Shown: positions 27,110-35,446 of the stretch, piece by piece
Layout: each line of letters opens with the position of its first letter
Numbering within the stretch: position 1 is the first letter of the stretch
NCBI GenBank assembly: GCA_022819855.1
Contig: JAJEGN010000005.1
Location: forward strand, 133,724 to 197,723
Direction of reading: 5' to 3'
Length of the DNA: 64,000 nucleotides
DNA from: Gammaproteobacteria bacterium
GTDB taxonomy: Bacteria > Pseudomonadota > Gammaproteobacteria > Steroidobacterales > Rariloculaceae
Notes under the pieces: generated by a model
What the model saw: only the letters and a program-made list of their open reading frames with translations
The model's database searches: none
What the model was told of the DNA's origin: nothing
Made by a program: the position numbers and the translations under genes

Positions 27110-28211
27110 CTCCGTCAGCGCGCGCCAGATAGTCTTGCCACTTGCGCACGGTCACGTCCTGGAAGGCCCGCACGATCGGGTTGAACTCGAGCGGCCGGGC
27201 GTCCCAGTGCCGCTCGTAGCCCTCCTGCTCCGCCTCGACCGCGAACCCGTCCTGGGCGAGCAGCGGGCCGATCGACACGCGGTTGGCGATCGTCAGCACA
27301 CCCGTCATGGCGAAACGCGGAATGTGCACGGGCAGGAAGGGGATCTTCAGCGACTTGAAGTAGAACAGGAAAAACGCCCGCGTCGTGCGCTCGTCGACGG
27401 GCAGCACGAACAGCCAATGCCTGATCTGTTCGTCGGTGTTCGACCACTGATAGGGGTACTGAAAACAGAGTTTCATGGAGTTCGTATCGACGCGCTTGCG
27501 ATCGACGAAGAGTCCCGAAATCCGCCCGCGTCCGACCGAGGTATCGTAGGCGACATGCACATCGTCGCCGACGGTCTCGCAGCGCGTGAGCTTCGCGCCT
27601 TCGAACGGACGATACTTGCGGTGCAGAAAGGCGTGGGTGAAGTCGCTGACGTTGTCGATGATCATCGAGTGGTGAGCCGACCAGGTGAAGCTGAGCGGGA
27701 CGCAGGCCCAGCGACCGGGTCCTTCGAGCTCGGGGATGTCGGGAATCGTGCGCTCCTCCGCGAGCGCCGGGTCGCCCGGAAACAGCCAGACCAGGCCGTA
27801 GCGGACCTTCACGGGGTACGTTCGGATCGAAACCCTGGGAAAACTCTTGCCGATGCGTTCGTGCGCCGTCTCGGCGAGCTCTCCGTTCGGGGCGTACTTC
27901 CAGCCGTGATAGGCGCACACGAGCCGGCAGCCTTCCACCAGGCCCAGAGAGAGCTTGAGCTGGCGATGCGCGCAGCGATTTTCCAGCGCGTGGAAGGAGC
28001 CGTCGGCCGCCCGGTACAGTGCGATCGAGCGCTTCCAGAAAACGACCTCGACCACGGTACCGGGCCTGATACGGGGAACTTCCTCGACCGCATACCAGTA
28101 GTCGGGGTCCATGCCCGAGGCACGCACCTTCTGGCGCAGGTTGCCTGCTTCCTCGAAGCTCGGCGGCGCATTCAGTGCCCGATTCACGCCGCTTCCCCCC
28201 TCGTTGCTCAT
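27090..28211 (-). CDS. sdmA: Rieske-type oxygenase, SdmA-like (sterol C-4 demethylation)
   Basis: From the ATG at 28211 the product has 373 residues. The Rieske cluster ligands are C80-x-H82 (CAHR) and C99-x2-H102 (CAYHGW). The mononuclear iron site is DNVSDFTHAFLH, with N187, D190, H193 and H198. In Methylococcus capsulatus, SdmA (a Rieske oxygenase) and SdmB (an NAD(P)-dependent enzyme) remove one C-4 methyl group, a route different from the eukaryotic ERG25/26/27 enzymes. This gene sits directly after an SdmB-like gene and before the ERG24-like gene, so the same role is strongly suggested. Non-sterol Rieske oxygenases share the iron motifs; context decides. The electron-transfer partner is not in the window. 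Confidence 0.85.
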   Translation of the reverse strand: MSNEGGSGVNRALNAPPSFEEAGNLRQKVRASGMDPDYWYAVEEVPRIRPGTVVEVVFWKRSIALYRAADGSFHALENRCAHRQLKLSLGLVEGCRLVCAYHGWKYAPNGELAETAHERIGKSFPRVSIRTYPVKVRYGLVWLFPGDPALAEERTIPDIPELEGPGRWACVPLSFTWSAHHSMIIDNVSDFTHAFLHRKYRPFEGAKLTRCETVGDDVHVAYDTSVGRGRISGLFVDRKRVDTNSMKLCFQYPYQWSNTDEQIRHWLFVLPVDERTTRAFFLFYFKSLKIPFLPVHIPRFAMTGVLTIANRVSIGPLLAQDGFAVEAEQEGYERHWDARPLEFNPIVRAFQDVTVRKWQDYLARADGDGYAGG

Positions 28212-28273
28212 TGATGCAAGCCGCCTCGGGGATCCAGTCGCCCCGGGGGTCTTTGCACCGGTAAAACTATAGT

Positions 28274-29422
28274 TTACCCGGATTGCCCACCGGCAGGCGA
28301 CTGCGCTGCCTGACTTGTCCCGGACGTATCCGCTGCTCGCCCGACATCCGGATCCGGGCATCTTGCGTCCGGATTCGTGATGACCCTGCGCTGGTGGTAA
28401 TGGAACGCGTAGGCCTCATGCATCGCAGCGCGGATGCTGCTCGGCTCGAAGCCGAGTTCCCGTTTCGCCTTGCCGGTATCGGCGTGCAGGCGCTTGCGCA
28501 GCAGGCGGATGGCTCCCGGCGTGAAACGCTGCGGAAAGTCCGGGTGAAAGCGGCTCAGGTAGAAGCTTGCCACTTCCGAGAAGACGAGCATCACGCTCGA
28601 CGGGATCCGCCGCCGCGGCCGCGGCACGCCCGAAACCTCCTCCCAGAGATCGATGATCTCGGAGATGGTCTTGTACCCGCTGCTGAAGATGTATTTCTCG
28701 CCCGAGCGGCCCCGCTGCATGCACAACAGGTGGCCCTCGACGATGTCCCGCGCGGCGACGAACTCGAAACCGCCGTCGACGTAGGCGTGGAGCTTGCGGT
28801 TGGAGAAGTCGCACATCGCTCGTCCCAGTCGCGACGGGAGGAAATCGGCGCCGCCGACGACCGCACAGCAGGTGGCGACCACGACATCCTGTCCCGCTGC
28901 CGCCGCCCGCCAGCACTCGTGTTCGGCGAGCGATTTGCTGCGCTCGTAGGGCATCGTGCGCTCCATCGGATAGAACTGCATCGCCTCGTTGCTGGGCGCG
29001 GAGGGATTGTCTAGATCGTAGCCGACCGCACTGAAGGAGCCCGTCATGACCACCCGGCCGGCCTCGGTCTCGCGCGCCGCCCTGAGCACGTTGCGGGTTC
29101 CGACCACGTTGCAGTCGAAAATCTCCCGGCGATGGGCGCGATTGCCTTCTATGGTCGAGATCCTGGCCGCGACGTGGTAGACGCCCCGGCAGCCGTCCAT
29201 CGCCTGCCGCGTGGCCGCAAGGTCGCGAATGTCGCCGAAGGTGCGTTCGACTTCGAGTCCCTCGAGCGCCGCGTTGTTGTCGCCGTGTCTGAGCAGTACC
29301 CGCACGCGGGCGCCGTCGTCGAGCAGACGGCGAACGAGATTGGCGCCCACGTGCCCGGCGGCGCCGGTCACGAAAACGGGCGGGGTCGAAGAATCGGCGG
29401 ACAGGGCTGGTTCCCGGATCAT
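28274..29422 (-). CDS. sdmB: NAD(P)-dependent sterol dehydrogenase/decarboxylase, SdmB-like
   Basis: The 382-residue product (ATG 29422; a GTG at 29461 would add 13 residues) is an extended short-chain dehydrogenase of the 3-beta-HSD type. VFVTGAAGHVGANL is the Rossmann glycine motif, VYHVAARIS follows, Ser is in MTGSFSAVGYD and the catalytic pair is YERSK. FVAARDIVEGHLL and KYIFSSGY resemble sterol-4-alpha-carboxylate 3-dehydrogenases. With the adjacent Rieske oxygenase it matches the bacterial SdmA-SdmB pair for C-4 demethylation. It heads the minus-strand sterol operon; its start is about 45 nt from the divergent ABC exporter start, so the two promoters must share or overlap this short space. 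Confidence 0.83.
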   Translation of the reverse strand: MIREPALSADSSTPPVFVTGAAGHVGANLVRRLLDDGARVRVLLRHGDNNAALEGLEVERTFGDIRDLAATRQAMDGCRGVYHVAARISTIEGNRAHRREIFDCNVVGTRNVLRAARETEAGRVVMTGSFSAVGYDLDNPSAPSNEAMQFYPMERTMPYERSKSLAEHECWRAAAAGQDVVVATCCAVVGGADFLPSRLGRAMCDFSNRKLHAYVDGGFEFVAARDIVEGHLLCMQRGRSGEKYIFSSGYKTISEIIDLWEEVSGVPRPRRRIPSSVMLVFSEVASFYLSRFHPDFPQRFTPGAIRLLRKRLHADTGKAKRELGFEPSSIRAAMHEAYAFHYHQRRVITNPDARCPDPDVGRAADTSGTSQAAQSPAGGQSG

Positions 29423-29466
29423 GCGGCGGTATGATTCTCGACCATTTTCGGGACGGGACACAAGCC

Positions 29467-31302
29467 ATGGCAGCGTCCGGCGACAAGCCTGTGATGCCGA
29501 TCGAGAGCTTCCTCGGCGTTTGGGCTTACAGCAAGCGTGCGATCGCGCTCGTGTGGAGCACTCATCGCGGCCTGACCGTGACGCTCGGGCTCCTGACCGT
29601 TTGCGCGGGCGTGTTGCCGGCGGCCGTCGCCTGGGTCGGACAGCTCTTCGTCGACGCGGTCGTCGCGGCCGTGGCCGCGTACCAGGCCGACGGCGCGGCC
29701 GATTACATGCCGGTGCTGCGGCTCGTCGTGCTCGAGGGCGCGCTCGTGGCCGCGCTCGCCGGCGCGCAGCGCGGCATCGACTTCTGCCAGACGCTGCTCC
29801 GGGTGCTCCTGAGCCGGCGCGTGCACGTCATGATTCTCGACAAGGCGCTGACGCTCGAACTCGCGCAGTTCGAGGACTCGGAGTTCTACGACAAGCTCAA
29901 CCGGGCGCGCCAGGAAGCGTCGAGCCGGCCGCTGAGCCTCGTCAACCGGACCTTCTCGCTCGGCCGCAACGGCATCGCGCTCGCAAGCTACGCGGGCCTG
30001 CTCGCGCAGTTCTCGCCCTGGGCGGTGATCGTGCTCGTCTGCGCGGGACTGCCCGTGTTCTTCGCCGAAGCGAAGTTCTCCGGAGAGCGGTTCCGCATCT
30101 TCCAGTGGCACTCGCCGCTGCGCCGCATGCTGCTGTACCTGGAGATCGTGCTCGCCCGCGAGGATCACGCCAAGGAGGTCAAGCTCTTCAACCTGGGGCC
30201 GGGACTCATGCGGCGCTACAAGGACATCTTCGGGCGCATGTACCGCGACGAGAAGTCCCTCACGGTGCGCCGGGATTCCTGGGGCTTCGCGCTCGGACTG
30301 ATCGGTACGATCGCGTTCTATGGGGCCTGCGGCTGGGTCGCGGTCGCGACGGTCCAGGGCCAGATCACGCTCGGCCAGATGACGATGTACCTGGTCGTCT
30401 TCAGGCAGGGCCAGACGGCGGTGTCGTCCATGCTGAGCGCCATCGGCGGTATGTACGAGGACAATCTGTACCTGTCGAATCTCTACGAATACCTCGAGCA
30501 GCCCGGCCACGAGCGCCCGAGCGGTGCGGCGGATGGCATCGATCCATGCAAGGGTATCTCCTTCACGGACGTGAGTTTCACGTATCCGGGCGCCGAGACG
30601 ACCGCGGTACGCGGCATCACGCTCGATATCGAACCGGGCCAGAGCGTGGCGCTCGTCGGCCACAACGGCTCGGGCAAGACGACGCTCGTGAAGCTGCTTG
30701 CCGGGCTCTATCGGCCCGACGGCGGCACGATCAGCTATCAGGGTGTCGATCTGCAGCAGTGGGATCCCGCGGCGCTCAAGCGGCGCATCGGAGTGATCTT
30801 CCAGGACTTCACCCGCTATCAGCTCAAGGTAGGGGAAAACATCGGCGTCGGCGACATCGAGGCGCTCATGGAGGAGCCGCGCTGGCGCGAGGCCGCGCGC
30901 AAGGGCCAGGCCGCGGGTTTCATCGAGACTTTGCCGGAAAACTACGAGACGCAGCTCGGGCGCTGGTTCAACAACGGTCAGGAGCTGTCGTCCGGCCAAT
31001 GGCAGCGCATCGCGCTCGCGCGCGCTTTCATGCGGGAGCAGGCCGACATCCTCGTGCTCGACGAGCCGACTTCTTCCATGGACGCCGAGACCGAAGCGGA
31101 GATCTTCGAGCACTTTCGCTCGCTGACAAAGGACCGCATCGCAATCCTGATCTCGCATCGCTTTTCGACCGTCCGGCACGCGGACCTCATCGTCGTGCTC
31201 GACGGCGGCGCGATCATCGAAAGCGGCAGCCACGCCGACCTCATGGCGCTCGAGGGCCGCTATGCTGCGCTCTTCGAACTCCAGGCTCGCGCCTACCGTT
31301 AG
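29467..31302 (+). CDS. ABC exporter, fused membrane and ATPase domains
   Basis: The 611-residue product (ATG 29467; an earlier ATG at 29431 is possible) has an N-terminal six-helix exporter domain and a C-terminal ATPase. The ATPase has Walker A GHNGSGKTT, the Q-loop IFQDFTRY, signature LSSGQWQRIALARAF, Walker B ILVLDEPTSSMD and switch ISHRFS. The signature has Q-W in place of the usual GEQQ. It is a half-transporter expected to homodimerise. It is divergent from the sterol operon across a very short interval, which suggests but does not prove a linked role such as lipid export. Substrate is not readable from sequence. Confidence 0.88.
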   Translation: MAASGDKPVMPIESFLGVWAYSKRAIALVWSTHRGLTVTLGLLTVCAGVLPAAVAWVGQLFVDAVVAAVAAYQADGAADYMPVLRLVVLEGALVAALAGAQRGIDFCQTLLRVLLSRRVHVMILDKALTLELAQFEDSEFYDKLNRARQEASSRPLSLVNRTFSLGRNGIALASYAGLLAQFSPWAVIVLVCAGLPVFFAEAKFSGERFRIFQWHSPLRRMLLYLEIVLAREDHAKEVKLFNLGPGLMRRYKDIFGRMYRDEKSLTVRRDSWGFALGLIGTIAFYGACGWVAVATVQGQITLGQMTMYLVVFRQGQTAVSSMLSAIGGMYEDNLYLSNLYEYLEQPGHERPSGAADGIDPCKGISFTDVSFTYPGAETTAVRGITLDIEPGQSVALVGHNGSGKTTLVKLLAGLYRPDGGTISYQGVDLQQWDPAALKRRIGVIFQDFTRYQLKVGENIGVGDIEALMEEPRWREAARKGQAAGFIETLPENYETQLGRWFNNGQELSSGQWQRIALARAFMREQADILVLDEPTSSMDAETEAEIFEHFRSLTKDRIAILISHRFSTVRHADLIVVLDGGAIIESGSHADLMALEGRYAALFELQARAYR

Positions 31303-31332
31303 TATTTGGGCTGCTAGAATCGGCGCCGCCCA

Positions 31333-34065
31333 ATGACCGAAGCAACCTCACAACCAGACCTGCGGGCAAACATCCATTTCGCCGAGAAGGACAAGGCGCT
31401 GCGCGAGGATGTCCACCGGCTCGGCGCGCTGGTCGGCGAACTCGTCAGGGAACAGGGCGGCGAGCCGCTGTTCGACCTCGTCGAGTCCGCGCGCCGTGCC
31501 TCGATCGCGCACCGCGAAGGCGACGGGCAGGCGATCCGCGCGCTCTCGGACACGCTTGCCGAACTCAGGCCGACCACCGCACGCGACTTCATACGCGCGT
31601 TCTCGACCTGGTTCCAGATGGTCAACATGGCCGAGAAAATCCACAGGATCCGCCGCCGCCGCGACTACCTGATCGACTCGAGCACACCGCAGCCGTTCGG
31701 TTTCATCGACACGCTGCAACGGCTCAGGGAATCCGGCGAGAGCCTTGCGGACATCGAGACCTGTCTCGGCGAGGTGAGTCTGGAACCGGTATTCACGGCG
31801 CCGCGCACGCAGGCCACGCGGCGGACTCTGCTCGCAAAACAGCAGAGGATCGCAAGATACCTCGTGGGGATGCTCGATCCGTATCTCACGCCGCACGAAC
31901 TTGCAGCCTTGCTCGGTCAGCTTCGGACCGAGATGACGATCGGCTGGCAGACCGAGGAGCGCCCCGCCGAACGCAGGCTCGGCGACGATGCCGAACACGT
32001 GCTCTTCTTCATCACGGAAGTTCTGTACAGGATGATTCCGCCGTTCTACGAGAGCCTCGAGACGGCGCTGGCAACGATCTACGGCGACGGCGCCCGCTCG
32101 ATCCGCCTTCCGGACCTGGTGCGGTTTTCGACATCCGTCGGCGGCGACATGGACGGCGACCCGAACGTCACGGCCAAGAGCATCCGGGAGTCGATGGCGC
32201 GCCACCGCGCCCTCGTGCTCAATCTGTATTTCAAGGAGTGCCGCGCGCTCGCGCGCCAGTTGAGCCAGAGCGAGTCGAGAATCGGCGTCACGAGCGCACT
32301 CAAGGCACGCAGCGACGAGTATGCAGGGCACTTTCCGCACGCAGCCCATGCCGTTCCGACCAGGCATCGGGATATGCCCTACCGCGTTCTGCTGCGACTC
32401 ATGCAGGCGCGGCTGCAGGCGACGCACGAAGACGCGGCGTTCCCGTACGAGTCCTCGGAGGAGTTTCGCCGGGACATCGAACTCATCGGCGACAGCCTGC
32501 GCGCCAGTCACGGCCACCATGCCGGCCTCTTCGCGGTCAGCCGGCTCGCGCGCCGCGTCAGGACCTTCGGTTTCCACATGGCGACGCTCGACATCCGCCA
32601 GCACGCGCTCGTGCACCGCCGGGTCGTCGCCGAAGGTCTCGACGAGCAGGAGTGGCTCGACTGGACGCCCGAAGAGCGCACGGCGCGTCTCAAGGAAGCG
32701 CTCCTGCGGCGCGAGACTCCGCTCGGCCCCCTGTCAGCTGAAGCACGCAAGACACTCGGCGTTTTCCAGGCGATCGCCCACTGTCGACGCAAGTACGGTG
32801 CACGTGCGATCGGACCGTACATCGTCCGGATGACGCACGGTCCCGATGACGTGTTGTCGGTGGTGCTGCTGGCGAGGTGGGGGCGGCTCGGCCTCAAGGG
32901 CGCCCCCGTGCCGCTTGACATCGTGCCGCTGTTCGAGACGGAGGAGGACCTGCGCAACGCTGCAGCGATCATGACGGGACTGCTCGACGACGAGCGCTAT
33001 CGGCGCCACCTGGAGGCCCGCGGCAACCACCAGATGATCATGATCGAACACTCCGACGGCAGCGACTACGCCGGCGTCGTCTCGGCCTGCTGGACGCTGG
33101 ACGAGGCCCAGCGCGCGCTCGTGGAGACGCTGGAGGGCTTCGGTGTTCGCCTGACGCTCCTGCACGGCCACGGCTGCGCGATCAACCGCGGCGGCAGGGG
33201 ATACGATGCCGTGCTCGCGGCGCCCTCGGGCGCCGTCGCCGGCCGCCTGCGCATGGCCGAACACGGTGAGACGATCAACGCCGACTACGGGCTGCGCGGC
33301 ATCGCGCTGCGGTCGCTCGAGCAGAAGCTCAGCGCCGTGCTCAGCGTCACGGCACGACCGCGGGAGCCGCATCCGGACGAGGAACACTGGCAAGCGGCGA
33401 TGAGCGAGATCGCCGAGGCGTCCCGCACGGTGTACCGGGAACTCGTGCATGGGACCCGGGAATTCGACGCCTACTTCCGCGGCGCAACACCGATCGACCT
33501 GCTCCAACGCCTGGGCATCGGTGCGGGAGCCCCTGCGATCGGCGACAGCCGTCCGCAGAGCGTCGATGTCGCGACGCTCGAATTCGCCTGGGCGCAGAAC
33601 CGCTGCCTGATGCCGGCCTGGTTCGGGTTCGCAAGCGGTATCGAACGCGGCATGGAGCTTTTCGGCAGGGACACGCTCGTTGCGATGTACAGGGAGTGGC
33701 ATTTCTTCCGCTTTCTTGTAACGAGCATCGAGATGTCGCTCGCGAAAGCCGATCTCGACATCGCCGAACGCTACTCGCGCCTGGCGGGCGACCTGCATGA
33801 GCAGTTCTTTCCGGTCATTCGCGACGAATACGAACGTTGCGTGGAATGCGTGTTGCAGCTTAACTCGCAGCAGTCGCTGCTCGAGAGGTCGGGAACGCTG
33901 CGCCGTGCGATCAGGCTCAGGAACCCCTATGTCGATCCGATGAGCCTGCTGCAGGTCGATCTGCTCGAGCGCTGGCGGGGAGCCGGCCGTGACGACGACG
34001 CGGTGCTCGAGGCTCTGCAGGCAAGCGTCAACGGCATCGCCCACGGCATGCAGGATACCGCTTGA
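31333..34065 (+). CDS. Phosphoenolpyruvate carboxylase-family protein with degenerate active site
   Basis: The 910-residue product aligns along its whole length with PEPC: WFQMVNMAEKIHRIRRRRD at 93-111, SVGGDMDGDPNVTA, LDIRQHA, PLFETEEDL and WAQNRCLMPAWFG. The invariant TAHPTE loop, with the catalytic His (His138 in E. coli), reads TAPRTQ at 155-160. The GYSDSxKDxG element reads EHSDGSDYAG at 572-581, losing the conserved Lys. The HGRGG element reads HGHGC, though the following RGG is intact. The metal ligands in PLFET and SD are kept. It may be inactive, altered in substrate or regulatory. It starts 30 nt after the ABC exporter and may be co-transcribed with it. Confidence 0.85.
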   Translation: MTEATSQPDLRANIHFAEKDKALREDVHRLGALVGELVREQGGEPLFDLVESARRASIAHREGDGQAIRALSDTLAELRPTTARDFIRAFSTWFQMVNMAEKIHRIRRRRDYLIDSSTPQPFGFIDTLQRLRESGESLADIETCLGEVSLEPVFTAPRTQATRRTLLAKQQRIARYLVGMLDPYLTPHELAALLGQLRTEMTIGWQTEERPAERRLGDDAEHVLFFITEVLYRMIPPFYESLETALATIYGDGARSIRLPDLVRFSTSVGGDMDGDPNVTAKSIRESMARHRALVLNLYFKECRALARQLSQSESRIGVTSALKARSDEYAGHFPHAAHAVPTRHRDMPYRVLLRLMQARLQATHEDAAFPYESSEEFRRDIELIGDSLRASHGHHAGLFAVSRLARRVRTFGFHMATLDIRQHALVHRRVVAEGLDEQEWLDWTPEERTARLKEALLRRETPLGPLSAEARKTLGVFQAIAHCRRKYGARAIGPYIVRMTHGPDDVLSVVLLARWGRLGLKGAPVPLDIVPLFETEEDLRNAAAIMTGLLDDERYRRHLEARGNHQMIMIEHSDGSDYAGVVSACWTLDEAQRALVETLEGFGVRLTLLHGHGCAINRGGRGYDAVLAAPSGAVAGRLRMAEHGETINADYGLRGIALRSLEQKLSAVLSVTARPREPHPDEEHWQAAMSEIAEASRTVYRELVHGTREFDAYFRGATPIDLLQRLGIGAGAPAIGDSRPQSVDVATLEFAWAQNRCLMPAWFGFASGIERGMELFGRDTLVAMYREWHFFRFLVTSIEMSLAKADLDIAERYSRLAGDLHEQFFPVIRDEYERCVECVLQLNSQQSLLERSGTLRRAIRLRNPYVDPMSLLQVDLLERWRGAGRDDDAVLEALQASVNGIAHGMQDTA

Positions 34066-34087
34066 GGCCAACGCGCCGGAAGGTGTT

Positions 34088-34762
34088 TCAGACGAGCCGG
34101 CCGCTCGCAAGTTCGAGCAGGCGGTCGCAGCGGTTGGCTGCCTCGAGATCGTGCGTGACGAGCACGAGCGTCGTCTTCGCGGCGGCGTTGAGGTCGAACA
34201 GCAGGTTCAGGATGCGCCCGCCCGTCTTGTTGTCGAGGTTGCCGGTCGGTTCGTCCGCGAAGAGCAGCGACGGCGCCGTGACAAAGGCGCGCGCGATCGC
34301 GACGCGCTGTTTCTCGCCGCCTGACAGTTGCCTCGGGTAGTGCAGCAGGCGGTGGTCGAGGCCGACCTCGACGAGCGCGTCGCGCGCCCGCTGGTGGGCG
34401 TTGGGGGTGGCGCTGAGCTCGAGCGGCAGGAGCACGTTCTCGATCGCGGTCAGGGAAGGCAACAGGTGGAAGGACTGGAAAACGAAACCGACCTCGCGGT
34501 TGCGCAGGGATGCGCGGCCGTCCTCATCGAGGCCCGTGAGTTCGACGCCGTTGAGCCACACCTGTCCGGAGCTCGGTTCGTCGAGGCCTGCCAGCAGCGA
34601 CAGCAGCGTCGTCTTGCCGGCCCCCGACGGCCCGACGACCGCGGCGGATTCGCCGGGCGCGATGTGCAGGCTCACGTCATCGAGGATGGTCAGCTCCCCC
34701 TCGGGGCTGGTAACCTTTTTCGTCAGGGATTCGGCCCTGAGCAGGAAGTCTCCGCCACTCAT
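34088..34762 (-). CDS. ybbA: LolD/YbbA-type ABC transporter ATP-binding protein
   Basis: The ATG at 34762 gives a 224-residue ATPase: Walker A VGPSGAGKTT, Q-loop FVFQSFHLLP, signature LSGGEKQRVAIARAF, Walker B LLFADEPTGNLD and H-loop THDLEAA. It belongs to the MacB/LolD subfamily. Divergence from tesA is the same arrangement as ybbA-tesA in E. coli, supporting the name. The large permease gene ybbP that normally follows is absent; the next gene is the convergent PEPC homologue. Its start codon shares bases with the tesA start on the other strand (CATG). Confidence 0.9.
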   Translation of the reverse strand: MSGGDFLLRAESLTKKVTSPEGELTILDDVSLHIAPGESAAVVGPSGAGKTTLLSLLAGLDEPSSGQVWLNGVELTGLDEDGRASLRNREVGFVFQSFHLLPSLTAIENVLLPLELSATPNAHQRARDALVEVGLDHRLLHYPRQLSGGEKQRVAIARAFVTAPSLLFADEPTGNLDNKTGGRILNLLFDLNAAAKTTLVLVTHDLEAANRCDRLLELASGRLV

Positions 34763-35372
34763 GTTCAAACGTACCCTTGCACTCCTTGTCGTGCTGGCCG
34801 TGCAGGCCATGCCGGTCTTCGGCGCCGACCGGACCATCGTCGTACTCGGCGACTCGCTGAGCAGCGGGTACGGACTGGAATCCGGGATATCCTGGGTGGA
34901 GATACTTGCGAACGAACTCGACGCGCAAGCTTACGGCTACGAGGTGGTGAATGCCAGCATCGCGGGCGACACCTCGGCTGGCGGGCTCGCGCGCCTGCCG
35001 CGGCTGCTCGAGGCGCAGCAGCCGGCGATCGTCGTGATCGAACTCGGCGGCAACGACGGTCTGCGGGGCCTCTCCGTGCAGAGCCTGCGCGACAATCTCG
35101 CCCGCATGATCGAACTCGTGCAGGAAAACGGAGCCGTTCCCGTCCTCGCCGGGATCATGATTCCACCGAACTACGGTCCGGCCTACACGGGGGCGTTCGC
35201 GGGCATCTATCCGGAGCTTGCGGAGCGCTACGGGATCCCGCTCGTCGAGTTCCTGCTCGAAGGCGTGGCGCTACGCCCGGAGCTCATGCAGGGCGACAGC
35301 ATCCACCCGAATGCCGCGGGCCAGCCGATCATTTTCGACAACGTCTGGCAGATCCTCGCGGAGCTGCTCTAG
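34761..35372 (+). CDS. tesA: Arylesterase / thioesterase I, GDSL family
   Basis: The 203-residue product begins with a signal peptide (FKRTLALLVVLAVQAMPVFGA) and so is likely periplasmic. GDSL-family blocks are visible: VVLGDSLSSGYG with the nucleophile Ser, NASIAGDTSAGG, VVIELGGNDGLRG and the C-terminal DSIHPNAAG carrying the catalytic Asp-x-x-His. Known TesA proteins hydrolyse acyl-CoA thioesters, aryl esters and lysophospholipids. The start codon overlaps the ybbA start on the opposite strand, so each promoter must lie within the other gene. Confidence 0.92.
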   Translation: MFKRTLALLVVLAVQAMPVFGADRTIVVLGDSLSSGYGLESGISWVEILANELDAQAYGYEVVNASIAGDTSAGGLARLPRLLEAQQPAIVVIELGGNDGLRGLSVQSLRDNLARMIELVQENGAVPVLAGIMIPPNYGPAYTGAFAGIYPELAERYGIPLVEFLLEGVALRPELMQGDSIHPNAAGQPIIFDNVWQILAELL

Positions 35373-35446
35373 GTCCTTCCGGCAGCGCCTCCGCGAACTC
35401 ATGCTTCACTGAGTCATTTCCGATACCTGCTACGGCCTGGTGAGAT

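Noticed and set aside
29211..32741. Open frame of about 1170 codons across the ABC exporter and PEPC-like genes
   Set aside because: Runs out of frame through two well-supported genes and is low-complexity; a high-GC artefact.
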